From NCBI RefSeq assembly GCF_029784135.1, contig NC_073746.1, positions 2,934,136-2,998,135 of the forward strand: a stretch of 64,000 nucleotides of DNA, read 5' to 3'. This document shows positions 36,123 through 47,560 of this stretch, piece by piece. This DNA is from Toxorhynchites rutilus septentrionalis (taxonomy: Eukaryota > Arthropoda > Insecta > Diptera > Culicidae). How positions within the stretch are numbered: the first letter of the stretch is position 1; each line of letters opens with the position of its first letter. The translations under genes were made by a program, and so were the position numbers. The notes beneath the pieces are model-generated. The model saw only the letters and a list, made by a program, of their open reading frames with translations, had not been told where the DNA came from and searched no databases.

Positions 36123-36128
<6 letters not shown>

Positions 36129-36536
36129 TTACATCTATGGTTAGTGAGGTGGGAAACCGATTACTCGCGGTGTACTCGAGTTTAGAAGGGTGACATATTT
36201 TTAGGAGAAGGAAGGGATATAAGGAAATCGTAACAATGTTGATAAACACTCAATTCTTAAATCTATTCGTATATCTATAGTGTATTTACGTTTCAATTTA
36301 TTCTACTGTTTTGTAGCAAGGGAACGAGTTAGCCGCAAAGGAAGGAATGGAGGGTATAAGGATATAGGGACAATCACACACGAAGATCGATAGCTTTAAG
36401 AAAAACACATATAGGAGACATGTAATCAAGGTCTAACCGAGTCAACACATCTCTCACCGGCACATTGGGCTGTCTTCCTCGGGCCCGATGGGTGATATAT
36501 TGTGTATAAAATAATAACTATGAACTTTTTCCAACA
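36123..36536. other. no gene recognised
   Basis: Flank between the (TA)n tract and the hAT MITE. No frame or repeat partner was seen. Confidence 0.4.
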
Positions 36537-36544
36537 TTGTAGAG

Positions 36545-37113
36545 CAATGTTGCCACTCGTACAGATTTATCTGGAAAGGTACATATTTTTTCGTTATTTT
36601 TGTTACAGAATCTGGACGGTACAGATTACAGATTTTCGTCAAAAAGTACAGATTGGCACAGATTTTTTTCGCGTGTGAATTTTCTCTCGAAAATTTTATA
36701 GAATGCTAGTACGCAATCTAAATTCAGGAAGACTATGTATAAGCATCATCAAACACACGAGAGATTCGAGGCTAGCAAAAGTTAATGTACATTAAGTTCG
36801 ACTTGGATTGCGTCACCTCGGCGGCTTGGAGCCGTCTCCTCGTAAGATGGTGAACTTGAATTGAACTCAGAACAAATTTCATTACGGAAAAATGAAAAAT
36901 AAATATAATAAAAATTTCCGGCGGCGTTAATGCGTAAGTACTAGTAAGTAGCAAGTAAATATAATATTTTGTAGTAAACAAATAAGTATGTTTTTCATAT
37001 TTCATGATTTTTCTCTACAATGAATAATTACAAGGGTACAAATTTTTTGAAGAAAAAATACAGATAAGAAAGATTTTTTCCCTTCTGGTACAAATTCAAA
37101 TGTGGCAACACTG
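36545..37113. mobile_element. 569-bp hAT MITE with 8-bp duplications
   Basis: The ends are CAATGTTGCCAC (left) and the inverted GTGGCAACACTG (right), the classic CAGTGTTGCCA-type hAT terminus. The 8-mer TTGTAGAG at 36537-36544 is repeated exactly at 37114-37121, as expected for hAT insertion. Further inward 'gtacagatt' and 'ggtaca' motifs are inverted. No transposase frame, so non-autonomous. Confidence 0.88.
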
Positions 37114-37389
37114 TTGTAGAGCAGGTTTTTGTAACTCGAACATTCGCAATTGGTGGACAAGACCCAAATCTGGAAGATGAGAAGATGACCATTGTTTTTT
37201 TTTCTACTTTCTAAGTAATAGGTATTTTGTTTCGATGATATTCTTAGAATAAAACTATATTAAAAAGTGACAAACATGAAAAAAATGTGTCTATCATTGC
37301 AAAGCATTCAAGAATTCTAGTTCATTTACATATTTTTGATATCCGTCTGAAGAAAATCTGCAAATTCCGTGAAATCCGTCAGATGTTTT

Positions 37390-37480
37390 ATATAAAGCAA
37401 TTCCACGCCTAATCTGCCGAAAAACAGCAAATTTTGACTCAACCTTCTCCTTGTTGAAACTTGGACACATGATGGAGGCT
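37390..37480 (+). repeat. dispersed repeat C, copy 2
   Basis: Partner of 26935-27025 in opposite orientation. It continues with 'ttgttgaaacttggacacatgatggaggct', matching the reverse of 'agcttccatcatttgtaccaagtttc' at 26926-26951. Confidence 0.55.
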
Positions 37481-38016
37481 ACTCAAAATCTAAATTTTGA
37501 AAGTTTTAAATATTAAAATCAATTTTTGAGTGAGATTTTTTAACAGTGCATTTAAAATGTTATTTTTCCAAAATAATTGATTAGTTTTTCAACAACTGAT
37601 TAGTTTTTCAATGATTTTGAATACCGTTCTGAATCATATTTCGGACACTTTGTTCTAATATCTTGAAATGCTTAATGCACTGATGATATAACTTTATCAT
37701 CAAAATTAATATCACAATTGCTTCTTCAGAGTAATCCCTTGGTTTCACTATCATTTCATATGATAATTACGTTTGAATTATGACATAGTAGGAAAAAATC
37801 CAACAGCACTACTCATTATCGTTTGTGTTTGACGTTTGCTTAGTGTGAACACATAGAATTTTCATCAGTTCTCATTATCGTTATCAGTTTATTATGATTG
37901 CTTGGCAAGTGTTTCGCAGCTGACTATAAAATATAATCAAGTGTAATGTAATTTTCGTTCAGAAAATTACAAAACAAAGTGTCCGAAATTTGAATTCAAT
38001 CTGTCCGAAATTCGAT

Positions 38017-38626
38017 TTTGACGTAGGATTACGTCTTTCGGGAACACATTGGGGTACAAATTGAAGATCGAAAATCGAGCACATCTTGAAAATTGTCCAA
38101 TTTCAAACGCTTATTGCTCAGTTATTTCATGAAGGATTGATGAAATTTTTGGGTCAATCGATTTCGGCACTCCATAACAATTTTTTATATTGAACAAAAT
38201 AATATGTGTCATAAAACTAACTATCGCACAATTGAAAAATCTCAACCCCTATCCTAACGGAAATACCCACTTCTGATTGGTCGAAATTGACGACCCATGT
38301 GGCGGTTCTCTAACAGAGACATCAAAACCAAGCGGCCTGGGGAAAATCGGTATTGCATATACCTAAAAGTAGGGGGAGTTCTTGTTCCCACCCTAACAGA
38401 GACATCAAAACCAAGCTGCCTGGGGGAAATCGGCATTGCAGATACATAAAAGTAGGGGCAGCTTTTGTTCCCACCGAAATGTGTTCCCTAACAGAGACAT
38501 TAAAACCAAATCGTTATCAAAGAGTTTAACGATATAATGCTTCAAACATATCCAAATTTAACAGATAAAGTAACGGAATCCTACGTCAACTATGCGGTCG
38601 TGTCTCGGACGCAACCCTCCTGTGAC
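38017..38626. mobile_element. palindrome-ended dispersed element, copy 2, nested
   Basis: Starts TTGACGTAGGATTACGTC and ends with GGAATCCTACGTCAAC then tatgcggtcgtgtctcggac. It interrupts MITE copy A exactly where copy B is continuous (near 60205-60212), which shows it is a discrete inserted unit of about 610 bp. It contains an internal tandem repeat (listed separately) and no gene. Confidence 0.75.
38311..38500 (+). repeat. 83-95-bp tandem repeat
   Basis: 'taacagagacatcaaaacca' starts at 38311 and 38394 and, with one change, at 38489. The units include 'cctgggg.aaatcgg.attgca' and 'agtagggg.ag..cttgttcccac'. This lies within the nested element. Confidence 0.85.
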
Positions 38627-38811
38627 TTTTTTTTTTTATAAATAGTGTCCGAAGTTTGATTCTTATTCGCTTCATTTGAAAAGCATTTTATTCGATGATT
38701 CTTTATGTTTTCAATCGAATAGGTACCAAAGTAGAAAGCTTAAAAGCTTATTGAACTAATTTATTATGAATATCATCCAAATAATACCTGTGCATAAAGT
38801 TGAGATCTTAG

Positions 38812-41800
38812 AAACTTAACGCCTAAATGGCTACTACTACTGTGTAATTTACAATTTATAGAGCCATAAACATATGTACATAAACAATAAATCCGGCTAA
38901 TGAGCCTAATAAATGAACAATTGGGATAAAAAAAAAACTCTTTTCAAAAAGTAGTCTAATTCTTTTTATGCAAACTCAAGTATGCAATGTTACTTAAGAG
39001 GGTATTTTAGTGCAGAGGCACGAATTTCGGACGTTTTTTTGAGCTCCGACAAAATATTTTCACTATCCATTACAACATTATTTGTTTATCTATCTTTAAA
39101 CAATAAAACAAAAATTGAATAATTTAAAAAATTATTTTTTAACATTCGAACACTGCCCTAAATGACCAATTTCTTTTGACCCACAAAGTGTAGCGACTTC
39201 ATAAAACAGATGGGTTTTGTGTACCCAAAATTATCTATAGGTTTGAGCTTAAATAAATATATTTTTATCGTACGATCCTTATTGCGGATGTGTGAGTTAG
39301 TTTTATGACAGAGTCGGGTTGATTCCGACTAAATAAATACATATCTCTTGCACGATCCCGTTTGCGGATCGTGTGATTCGTAGGTCTAGTTTTATAGGGT
39401 TTTTGATATGCTTTGGTGTTACGATAGGATCGGGCTTATCGCAAGTTCGTTCACTCAGTATATTTCGCACAGACGCAGGAAGAACGGTCGCGTTTTTCAT
39501 CAAAAAAAGAAATTACAAATACCTAATTACTCGATGGATGGTGCTCTTCTTCTGAAAGTTAATTTGAAGCTGTTTGAGCTTGAGGAAATGTTTGAGGGTA
39601 TGAATTATAAGATGGTGAAGTTTGTTTTTGAATGGAATCTGTTGCATGGCATGGCCTGAAAGTGATAATTGCTTATTTTATTTTTTATGTTTACTCTGCG
39701 TTCCCTGGTAGCTAAGAATATGACTTCAAGAATGTCTTACTCTTCAGGTTAAAAATAACGTTTACATGGAGTGAAAAAAAGAATACTTTTTCTATGAGAC
39801 TGAGCACAAATCAATTTCCCCTGAATTATGAAGTTTGAAAATTAGAGCAACCAATTATTTGTTCTGACGTTTTGTGGACAGCATTTTCCAAGACAATTAC
39901 ATTTCAACGTATTGCTAATTTAAGAACTTGCTACAGCATTTTATAGAATCCAAGATGGGTTTAGTGCACAACGGTCCGCTACCAACTAATGAAATAACCA
40001 ACGCTATCGCTCTGCACTCTCACGCACCAGAAGGAGAAGTTTTTTTTAAGCGAAACTCAAAAGCACAGCTGAAAGTTTCCTTCGAGCAATTTAAAATTTC
40101 ATCGTCCGAACAAACTAATTAATTGTGCCTTCACAATCAGATGCAACTCGTTTTGGTGCCGTATTCAGGTGTCGGTAGTGCGCTTCATTGTTTGGAAAAT
40201 AAAACTAGTTGCTGCTGAATATTGCATCCCGGCATCGCACTGGATGGATTCAGCCCCGAAAATCTCTCTCCCGAGTACCACAATTTTCCACTCCGAAGTA
40301 TGACAATAACAAAATTTCACCAACTACACAGCAGCAATCAACCACTGGGCACGAGTGGGGGGCGGTTTGCTGTAAGAATTTGTTTGTTAGCTGGCAACCA
40401 GGGAAGCATCAAATATTTCCTATGCTTTCAGAGCATTTACCGACTGCAGAATTTGTGAAAAAAAATCCTCTCTAACGCTGGGTAGGATTTTGATAGAGGG
40501 AAGTTTGTTGTCGGAGAAAGTGAAAAATATCCAATTCGCAGTAGCTTGGCGAAGAAGTTTGAAGCGAATAACGTAAAATGAATTCACCGAAGGAAACTGG
40601 GATTTTTTCCCTACAAAAAAGGGAAAAAGAAAACTTTATTCGACACCATTTTCGCACTCGACTGAGAAAAGCGAAAGGAAGCGAATTTTATCCGCAAGCA
40701 GGCAATGGCGAAAGGCGAATCGGGAGGACAAAAAAGAGAATGCATAGAATTTTTCAAACCATTTTGAACTCCTTTTTTGGTTTGTTGTTTATTTAAAAAG
40801 TTTCTGGTTACCGGAATCTAGTGGAGGCTGACTTGTACTGAGGTAAAGTTTGCAGCAAAATAGTACGCAATGTGGTTGAATAGATTGCCCCCGAACAATA
40901 AATAGATCCTGTTCCAACACTCGAAATGATATATGAGCTTTCAAGCGGAGTGTTCAAGCGGCTCTGTTTATGCTAACTTTATTGTCGGTGTGAAGTATGT
41001 TTAAAAGAAATAAAGCTTTACGAAAAAATAGTGTCAATTTCGGATTCCAATGGCATGGATTTTTACTCGCACCAGACTTCAATTGAATTATTAATCTTTC
41101 CAACCGTCAATATTATGATGAGAAATCAATTAGCCAAATGCTTTCAGCTTTGCCCGTCATACTGATTTTCTCTTGAACGCGGCACCGCTTTTGGAATAGA
41201 ACAAACAGGTAAAATCAGCCATCCTTCCCTGTTAATCTAGAGCTCAAATACTATTAAGCACTCTCCTTGAGTAACCGTCACTCTGAATTACTCCCACTCT
41301 GGGCGGAGTGTGCTTTCCATCATCAGGAGACAATCCTTCCTTTCGGTGGGGGAGCGCTTCGTGTTTGGTGGCGAGCTTTTTCGCTGGGTATATTAGAGAT
41401 GCTGCAGCTCTGTGCATCTCTGCAATTACTCCGGTAGGTGGATTATTCATTCTTCCCTTCCTATCCAATGGGTACTACCGACAATTTATTGCTCGATTTT
41501 AATTTCTGCGCCAAAGCTATAGAGATGGAGCGAAGGGGCGCGGTGTATTCTTGCTGCCAAGAATGGCAAAGCTCACAAAAAAGCCCCAAGCGAACCATGG
41601 CTGGAGGTAATGCACATCGGTGGTGGACGCCTCACGGTAGCACTGTTCAACGCTGCTTTCCGAATCCTAATTGACAGCCAACTCGACGGAAATCTTATTT
41701 GTCGGGGAAATAATTTCGACATCTTTAAAGCAACATGTGACGTGATGTCACGTCAGTATATCTTCTCTATGGTTTTCAGACCTTCCGACAAGGTGCCGAA

Positions 41801-42260
41801 GGAAATTTGCAATTTTCGTGCAGTTTAGGATGACACATGATTCATGATTCAGGTCGCCAAAATTGCTTCGGCAGAGAACGGGAAAATGATAATAATGACA
41901 GTTCAACCTTATTACGCAAAGTTGACGTGCATTTGGACAGTCCGGTTCGTCATTTGAGATATTTTCTTTTTCTTTGAAAAGTAACGTAATGATCAATAAA
42001 ATAGTTTAGAATATTGTGTTACGCCTAAATTTATGAATTCTGATCTTGCTGATTCCTTATCCTTGGCCATTAAAGAAGTTGAGTGACCAGTTCCATCAAG
42101 CTTCTTCTTGATCTTTATGATCATGGGGAAGTGTAATTGGGGTACAATGTTATAGAGGTGCTACACCCAAATTAATTTTTAGCACATGTTTTGGCATCTC
42201 AATTTGTTACATTGAGTAAGCCTAAAAATAACCGAAAATGCGCTACTTCCCGATACTTGT
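38812..42260. other. unassigned, no confirmed gene
   Basis: 38935-39010 is an inverted piece of repeat D. 39240-39660 has related phrases 'atcgtacgatcc...gcggat(c)gtgtga' twice (39269-39299 and 39350-39379). 40140-41830 is more GC-rich, with short frames on both strands and no recognised domain or splice-supported exon. Confidence 0.3.
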
Positions 42261-42312
42261 ACCGTTCTGAATCATATTTCGGACACTTTGTTATAATATC
42301 TTGAAATTTAAA
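42261..42312 (+). repeat. ACCGTTCTGAATC MITE fragment, copy C
   Basis: The first roughly 50 bp of the MITE's left end ('atcatatttcggacactttg', 'taatatcttgaaa') are present. The rest does not follow. Confidence 0.7.
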
Positions 42313-42785
42313 AACCACTACGTAACAATTTAGATAATTCTTTTTAACATTTTCAAATTCCAATTTCAGCCTGAGATTTAGAGAGAGCATTCACGAGTCC
42401 AGATGCCAACAGCATAATAACCATTACATAGCAATTCCAAATGAAATCGACAAAAGACAAAACATGAGTATTTTAGATTCTAATGAAAGTTTGTGTTCCG
42501 TTTGGGTTGGAGGAAATATGAGTTCTCCACAGAAATTGAAATGTTTTTGACTCAAGTGTAACTTTTGAAAAGGGCGTACCGATTTAAGTAAGAGAAAACT
42601 ACGATATTTATATCTCAAAAACTATGAATCGTACCGAAATAGTGTCTTAGGAAGAGTTATAGCGTATTGATGTTAAAGTGTGAAAAAAATATACACTGAG
42701 AAAAAAAACTAGTACTCTTCTTTATTTTACAAAAAAAAACTCAAATTAGCTCAAATATACCTAAGATCGAGTTTTTATGAATTTT

Positions 42786-43250
42786 CGAAACATCGAATTT
42801 TTGTGTATTAACAATCATTTTTAGCCAGAAATTATGAATTCTGATGTGATTTAAAATGAAAAAGCTCTTAATCAATCAACTTCTAATTGGAACCATTCTC
42901 GAGATATTTGAGAAAAACATTTCTAGTTCTTTTTTTATCTTTTTTTTAAATTTAGATATGTATTTTATCTAGTTTTTTAAGTTTGTTCATATAAAAGAGA
43001 AGTCATGTCGAAAATTTAAAAAATGAGTCCAAGATGTTAAAATAATTTGTCTTACTTTGTGTAACATAAAACTTTTATGAATTTTCGAAACATTCGAATT
43101 TGTGTATGTTAACAATCATTTTTAGCCATAAAAAAATTTAAAAAAAATAGAAGGAGATTGATAAGGAGCTTTTTTTTATTTTAAATCACATCAGAATTCA
43201 TAATTTCTGGCTAAAAATGATTGTGAATATACAAAAATTCGATGTTCCAC
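42786..43250. repeat. long inverted repeat (fold-back) with about 90-bp arms
   Basis: The left arm (about 42786-42880, including 'ttagccagaaattatgaatt' and 'ctgatgtgatttaaaat') is complementary, with few mismatches, to the right arm (about 43158-43250). A shorter direct copy of the left arm's start lies at 43079-43130. A transcript could form a long hairpin. No gene inside. Confidence 0.75.
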
Positions 43251-43318
43251 AAAGTCAAAAATAGTTTTTTGCTTTTCAGTACGAGGGATTTAAATTGCAT
43301 GTATAATCAGCATACGCG

Positions 43319-43600
43319 ACTTAAAATAAACGGGTACGGGATTACTTTTTAAAAAATGATGTATTCCATTTGACGGTCAAACTAAGACTAACTTTATTCT
43401 TCTCTTAATGCTAACATGATCGTTTATCAGCTAAACCCTAAATATGTCAACTCAGCACCATGCGGGCGGGCCTTGGATGATGTTTATTTTATGATCACGC
43501 TTCCAATTCCTTCGCTAGCGGATCCGATGTTTTGTTTATCAGCCAAGCAGCATAATATTCGCCTGGTCTGCAAATTCCATGCGATGCTCGATCGTTAACT
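43319..43600 (-). repeat. 3' LTR
   Basis: 282 bp, the mate of 49073-49354. In the element's sense it runs AGTTAACGATCG... to ...TTTTAAGT. An AATAAA signal lies within (AAGAATAAAGTT in sense). The short protein frame read across both LTRs is not a gene. Confidence 0.95.
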
Positions 43601-43611
43601 CCTCCCTCCTT
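43601..43611 (-). other. polypurine tract
   Basis: In the element's sense AAGGAGGGAGG directly abuts the start of the 3' LTR. This is the usual primer site for plus-strand DNA synthesis. It overlaps the last bases of the env frame. Confidence 0.8.
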
Positions 43612-45136
43612 AGTGATGATGCTCCGTATCCATCACATCTTCAATGGTCGGCTCCCTGTATCTGCTGTTCTCAGTAATTGTGGGTTGATTTGTTTGGGTT
43701 GTGATTTTAACTTCAGATCTGTGAAAACGGAAGAACGGAATAATGATACCAAAAACTACAATAGGGAATGAACCCAGAATTGAAGTTGTTTTCCAGTGTA
43801 AGCCTTTATTCTCCAACTGAATATGGTCCAATATTTGCCTTGTTTCTAAATGCAGATTATGTAAATGTTCCAAACTGATGTTGACTATTTCGTGTTGTTG
43901 TTCGACAACGATACTGTCTAATGGTAGATAAGTCGGGTTTCCACCTAGGTTTATCCTGTTTGCGTTGTAGGTTACATTATTGAGTATGGCGGTGCAATTG
44001 TGGAACGTGATCAAGAATGATCCGTTCAGGGTTTTGTTAGTTATTCCACACGTGGTTTCCACATGGATGTTATCTATTGAGTTCATCAAAATATGTTGAT
44101 TATCCAGATGTAGAACCTCTTGTTTAGGAATGTAGGATGTAAAATTGCATTTGGCTTGATCACCGTTTAGTAGTTTTGGTACACATTCAGATACATCTCT
44201 TTTGATTTCATTTCTGTCGAAAATTGTTTGATTCAGATTCTTCGTAATGTAATTCCCACTGGAGTGTGCTAGAAATAGCCTGTTTGTAAGGTATATTTGC
44301 TTGTTATCCTGTATGGTTGGGTAAACATGGATTTTCCTGAAGATCCGGTTGTCCAAAACGGGGGTTTTGATAAGAAGTACCATCTCTTTATCGTTGGTGG
44401 CCACGGATGTTTCGATGTAGTTCAGCGCCTCGAGATTAGTGTGAATTGTCAAATTCTGGCTTCTTAGATCCTGTATTATTACGTCTAATTCATCAGTGCT
44501 TAGAATTTTTTCACTGATAAGTCCTAACTTTGCTAATGTCATACTGTCTAATATATTTTCAAGTTTTTCAGAAAGATATTTTAAGTTTAGGTAAATATTA
44601 ATGGAATGAATTTCCAAAGCCTTTGAATTAAAGAGGGATATTGCTTCACTTGTTTTACATATGTATTCTTTCATTTGTGTTGTAATTTTTCTATTTATTT
44701 TGACCTGCTTATTATTTTCATCAATTATATGATTGATAGTTGAATTAATCATTCTTAAATCATTTGCATCGGGACTGCCTGCAATGAATTTCCAAATTGA
44801 TCCTAAAGTATCCCATCTTTTATGTCTTCTAGTGAGAGATAGCTTTTTCAATCCATCATTAATTTTATGGAATTTATCCTGGATAAGATGGCTGAACTGA
44901 TTCGTTTTTACTTTATTATATTGTGATTGCAATATGTCAATATTAACTCGCAGAGATGTGATGTTGAAGTGGTGTATATAATAGTGAAAATCATAGCGAA
45001 TTCTTCCTATTCCTTGGTCATATACAAATAGCGGTTGTTGATTTAAGCTTCTTATTGAAATTTGTTTTTCGTTTGCGTCTATTGTGCAGTTGTATAGTAG
45101 AAGGCAAATCGTCAGTCTGTAAAAGAAGAAAGTCAA
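43610..45136 (-). CDS. env: errantivirus-type envelope protein (F-like), 508 aa, open
   Basis: The predicted type I membrane glycoprotein is of the kind carried by insect errantiviruses and related to baculovirus F fusion proteins. Seen in sequence: a hydrophobic N-terminal signal (residues about 4-16), many Asn-X-Ser/Thr sites, a furin-like RRHKR at residues 103-107 followed by a hydrophobic WDTLGSIWKFIAG stretch (the fusion-peptide position in the family), a long heptad-like region after it, and one membrane segment at about 451-470 with a tail of about 38 residues. The start lies 9 nt past the pol stop; in relatives env is expressed from a spliced RNA. The frame has no stop or frameshift, unlike pol. 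Whether a functional protein is made is unknown. Confidence 0.85.
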   Translation of the reverse strand: MTFFFYRLTICLLLYNCTIDANEKQISIRSLNQQPLFVYDQGIGRIRYDFHYYIHHFNITSLRVNIDILQSQYNKVKTNQFSHLIQDKFHKINDGLKKLSLTRRHKRWDTLGSIWKFIAGSPDANDLRMINSTINHIIDENNKQVKINRKITTQMKEYICKTSEAISLFNSKALEIHSINIYLNLKYLSEKLENILDSMTLAKLGLISEKILSTDELDVIIQDLRSQNLTIHTNLEALNYIETSVATNDKEMVLLIKTPVLDNRIFRKIHVYPTIQDNKQIYLTNRLFLAHSSGNYITKNLNQTIFDRNEIKRDVSECVPKLLNGDQAKCNFTSYIPKQEVLHLDNQHILMNSIDNIHVETTCGITNKTLNGSFLITFHNCTAILNNVTYNANRINLGGNPTYLPLDSIVVEQQHEIVNISLEHLHNLHLETRQILDHIQLENKGLHWKTTSILGSFPIVVFGIIIPFFRFHRSEVKITTQTNQPTITENSRYREPTIEDVMDTEHHH

Positions 45137-45144
45137 ATGTCCAG

Positions 45145-47375
45145 TTAGATTTTCCTGATTTTTATGTCGTCTTTATGTATTTTTCGTCCCTTGTCAGTAG
45201 TAATCGTGCTTCTGTGAACTTGTGCTATTTTGATTTTTTTATATCTATTTTTGTGTTTAAGTCTTTGTCTTGTTGTCTCGTATGCGTCTTGATTTTGCTC
45301 GATGTCTACAGGTTTTTTCTTTTTATTATGGTATTGTATGTCCTTTTTCTGTTTTTTTCGAAGGTTTTTGTATGCAGTTTCAATTATTTCAGTAGTGCGA
45401 GGAGAAGGAAGTATTATTTCATAAGGTGTAAATTGTGTTGTACTGTGGATAGTCGCATTGTACTTTTGGACAGAAAGTTGGATTAATTCAAGGATAGATC
45501 TATCTGGATTTTCGGTTTTGTTGATTCGATAAAGTTCCAATATAGTCGAATGAAGACGTTCTACTATACCGTTCATTTCACTTCGACCAGTTGCTGTGAC
45601 GTATGGAGTTATTTTATGCAAATTGTAAAAGTTGACTAATTCACCAGTCATAAAGGATTTTTCACCATCCATTACAAGAATTTCAGGCGTTTTATATTTT
45701 AAAAGTATATCTTTTATAATTGGTGTCAGATCAACTGCAGATCTGGATTCTATGTGTGTCACTTGAGCGAACTTTGAAAATGTATCGATATAAGTGATTA
45801 TTTTCCAGGAAAAGTATATCTATATGTACTATTTGGAAAGGGCTTTTAGGTATAGGAGTTTCTTGAATCGGGAATTTGATAGGACGCCTGTCATATTTGC
45901 ATTCATGGCAAATTTGACAGTTGGTTGCAAAATCTTTGCATTTTTGACGAAGTTTAGGGAAATAAAATTTGCGAAGAATTTGTAACACGTTTTCTTCAGC
46001 ACACCTGTGAGCTCTATGGTGCTCATTCCGGACGACGTTCCATTGCTGGTCTTCTTCTTCGATGTCTTCCAATAGATTCTGGGTGTACCTAATTTTCAAC
46101 AATCTCTGTTGACCGAAATGTTCTCGATAGATCTCTTGTAATTGTCCCATTATGTCTTCTGTGGTGAACAGTCCGTTCAGTTTTGTATAATCGAAATTAT
46201 TCTTCAGAATCTGTAATAAAGACTGATTAGTTATTTCGTTTACAAATATTGTTATTCTAGTAAAATTTCCAACTAATTTTTTTGTTTCAATTTTATCAGG
46301 TCCTTCTTTGATTATTACCTGGTGGCGATATACATTCAATGGGGCTTCCGTAGATAATATGTAAAAGTCATCGGTATTTTCAGCCGAATGCTGAGTACCG
46401 GTCATTGAAAATACAACACGACTCAAAGCGTCCGCTACCACATTCGATTTTCCAGGTGTATAGACGATTTGGTAGTCATGTTCTTCGAGATAAGCTTTCC
46501 AACGCTTTAACTTGGCATTGGTGTTTTTCGGGGACAAAGCAAATGTAAGCGGTTGGTGATCAGTTAAAATTTTGAATTTAGCACCATATAAGTAATTCCT
46601 AAACGTTTGAAGAGCCCAAAATATTGCTAGCATCTCTTTCTCCGGAACTGAATATTTTTCTTCTGTTCTGGATAAAGATCGCGAAGCAAAATGTATTGGC
46701 AAATCTTTTCCGACGTCACCTTGAGATAATACTGCTCCTATGGCATAATCTGAGGCATCAGTCGTCAAAGTAAACGGTTTATTATAATCGGGGTAAATAA
46801 GAATATCATCTGAAGATAGTATTTTTTTCATTTTCAAAAAACATTGCTTCTCAGGTTCAGTCATTGAAATTTTTTTAGCAGAGGCTGGATTTCTCTCCCC
46901 TCGAAGAAGGTTTGTGAGGGGTTTTGCTATTTTAGCAAAATCTTTCACAAATCTCCGGTAGTATCCGATCATACCTAAAAATCCGCGAAGTTCCTTCATT
47001 GTCTTAGGTTCGGGATATTTATTAATAACTTCAATTTTTTTACTGTTAGGTTTTATTCCATCGGATGAAATTATATAACCCAAAAATTCTGTTTCAGTCC
47101 GCAAAAACTCGGATTTATCAAGTTGAACTTTCAAATTGGCTTCATTCAAAAGCGTCAAAACTGTATTCAAATTTTTCAAATGTTCATCTAAATTTTTACC
47201 GAAAATTATTTCGTCATCTATTGTATGGTTTTCTAAATTCTGTAAGAATAAGCTAGCTTAGGGTCGATGATACTAATGTTTGCACCAGTATCAACTAGAA
47301 AAGGAAAGGTTCCGATTGTGGTTCTCAGATTAATATATGGCAAGGCTGGTCTTACCATTGGGGGCACCACCCTAA
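45145..47375 (-). pseudogene. pol: pol polyprotein, broken (partial protease, RT C-half, RNase H, integrase)
   Basis: The protease piece is visible near 47250-47375 with the active-site motif LVDTGA. It then jumps, at about 47250, to IDDEIIFGK, the tail of the RT YxDD motif. The rest of the protease and the N-terminal two-thirds of the RT palm/fingers are deleted. The long frame 45731-47179 continues with the RT thumb (GFLGMIGYYRRFVKDFAKIA), RNase H (TLTTDASDYAIGAVLSQ, ILTDHQPL) and the integrase HHCC zinc finger (HHRAHRC...CQICHEC). A frameshift at about 45795-45815 separates the first catalytic Asp of integrase from the remainder (45145-45762, containing VMDGEKSFMTGE and the catalytic Glu region NGIVERLH). 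The element cannot supply its own reverse transcriptase. Confidence 0.92.
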
Positions 47376-47380
47376 AAAAT

Positions 47381-47560
47381 TACTTTCAGGAGAAGTAGTT
47401 GTATCTTTGATTGTTTCATTATTTTCGGAGACAACGTTATTGTTTGAAGCACTAGGAGAATCTTCGATTTCTCCTTGTTGGTCGTAATATTGATCTTCTT
47501 GATCATAGTATTCATCATAGTATTCGTCATAATTTTGGTAATACTCTTCTGGCGGTCCTT
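47381..47560 (-). other. acidic Tyr/Glu-rich gag-pol junction segment
   Basis: In the -1 frame relative to gag, an open stretch encodes an Asp/Glu/Tyr-rich linker (EEYYQNYDEYYDEYYDQED). It starts just before the gag stop and ends shortly before the protease frame. The position fits a gag-pol -1 frameshift linker; the shift from linker to protease may be a lesion of this copy. Confidence 0.5.

Larger units (their letters stand above)
37622..38811 (+). mobile_element. ACCGTTCTGAATC MITE, copy A, interrupted and lacking its right end
   Basis: 37622-38014 and 38637-38811 align collinearly with 59791-60400, with the same order of unique phrases ('aaaaaatccaacagcactac', 'gactataaaatataa', 'aataggtaccaaagtagaaa'). 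The two parts are separated by the 38017-38626 palindrome-ended element. The right TIR present in copy B is absent here. Confidence 0.8.

Noticed and set aside
43416..43598. 60-aa frame, repeated at 49170-49352
   Set aside because: It is the LTR sequence. Identity between the two copies reflects LTR structure and not a duplicated gene.
45055..45486. 143-aa hydrophobic frame on the + strand
   Set aside because: Antisense shadow of the env start and integrase C-terminus.
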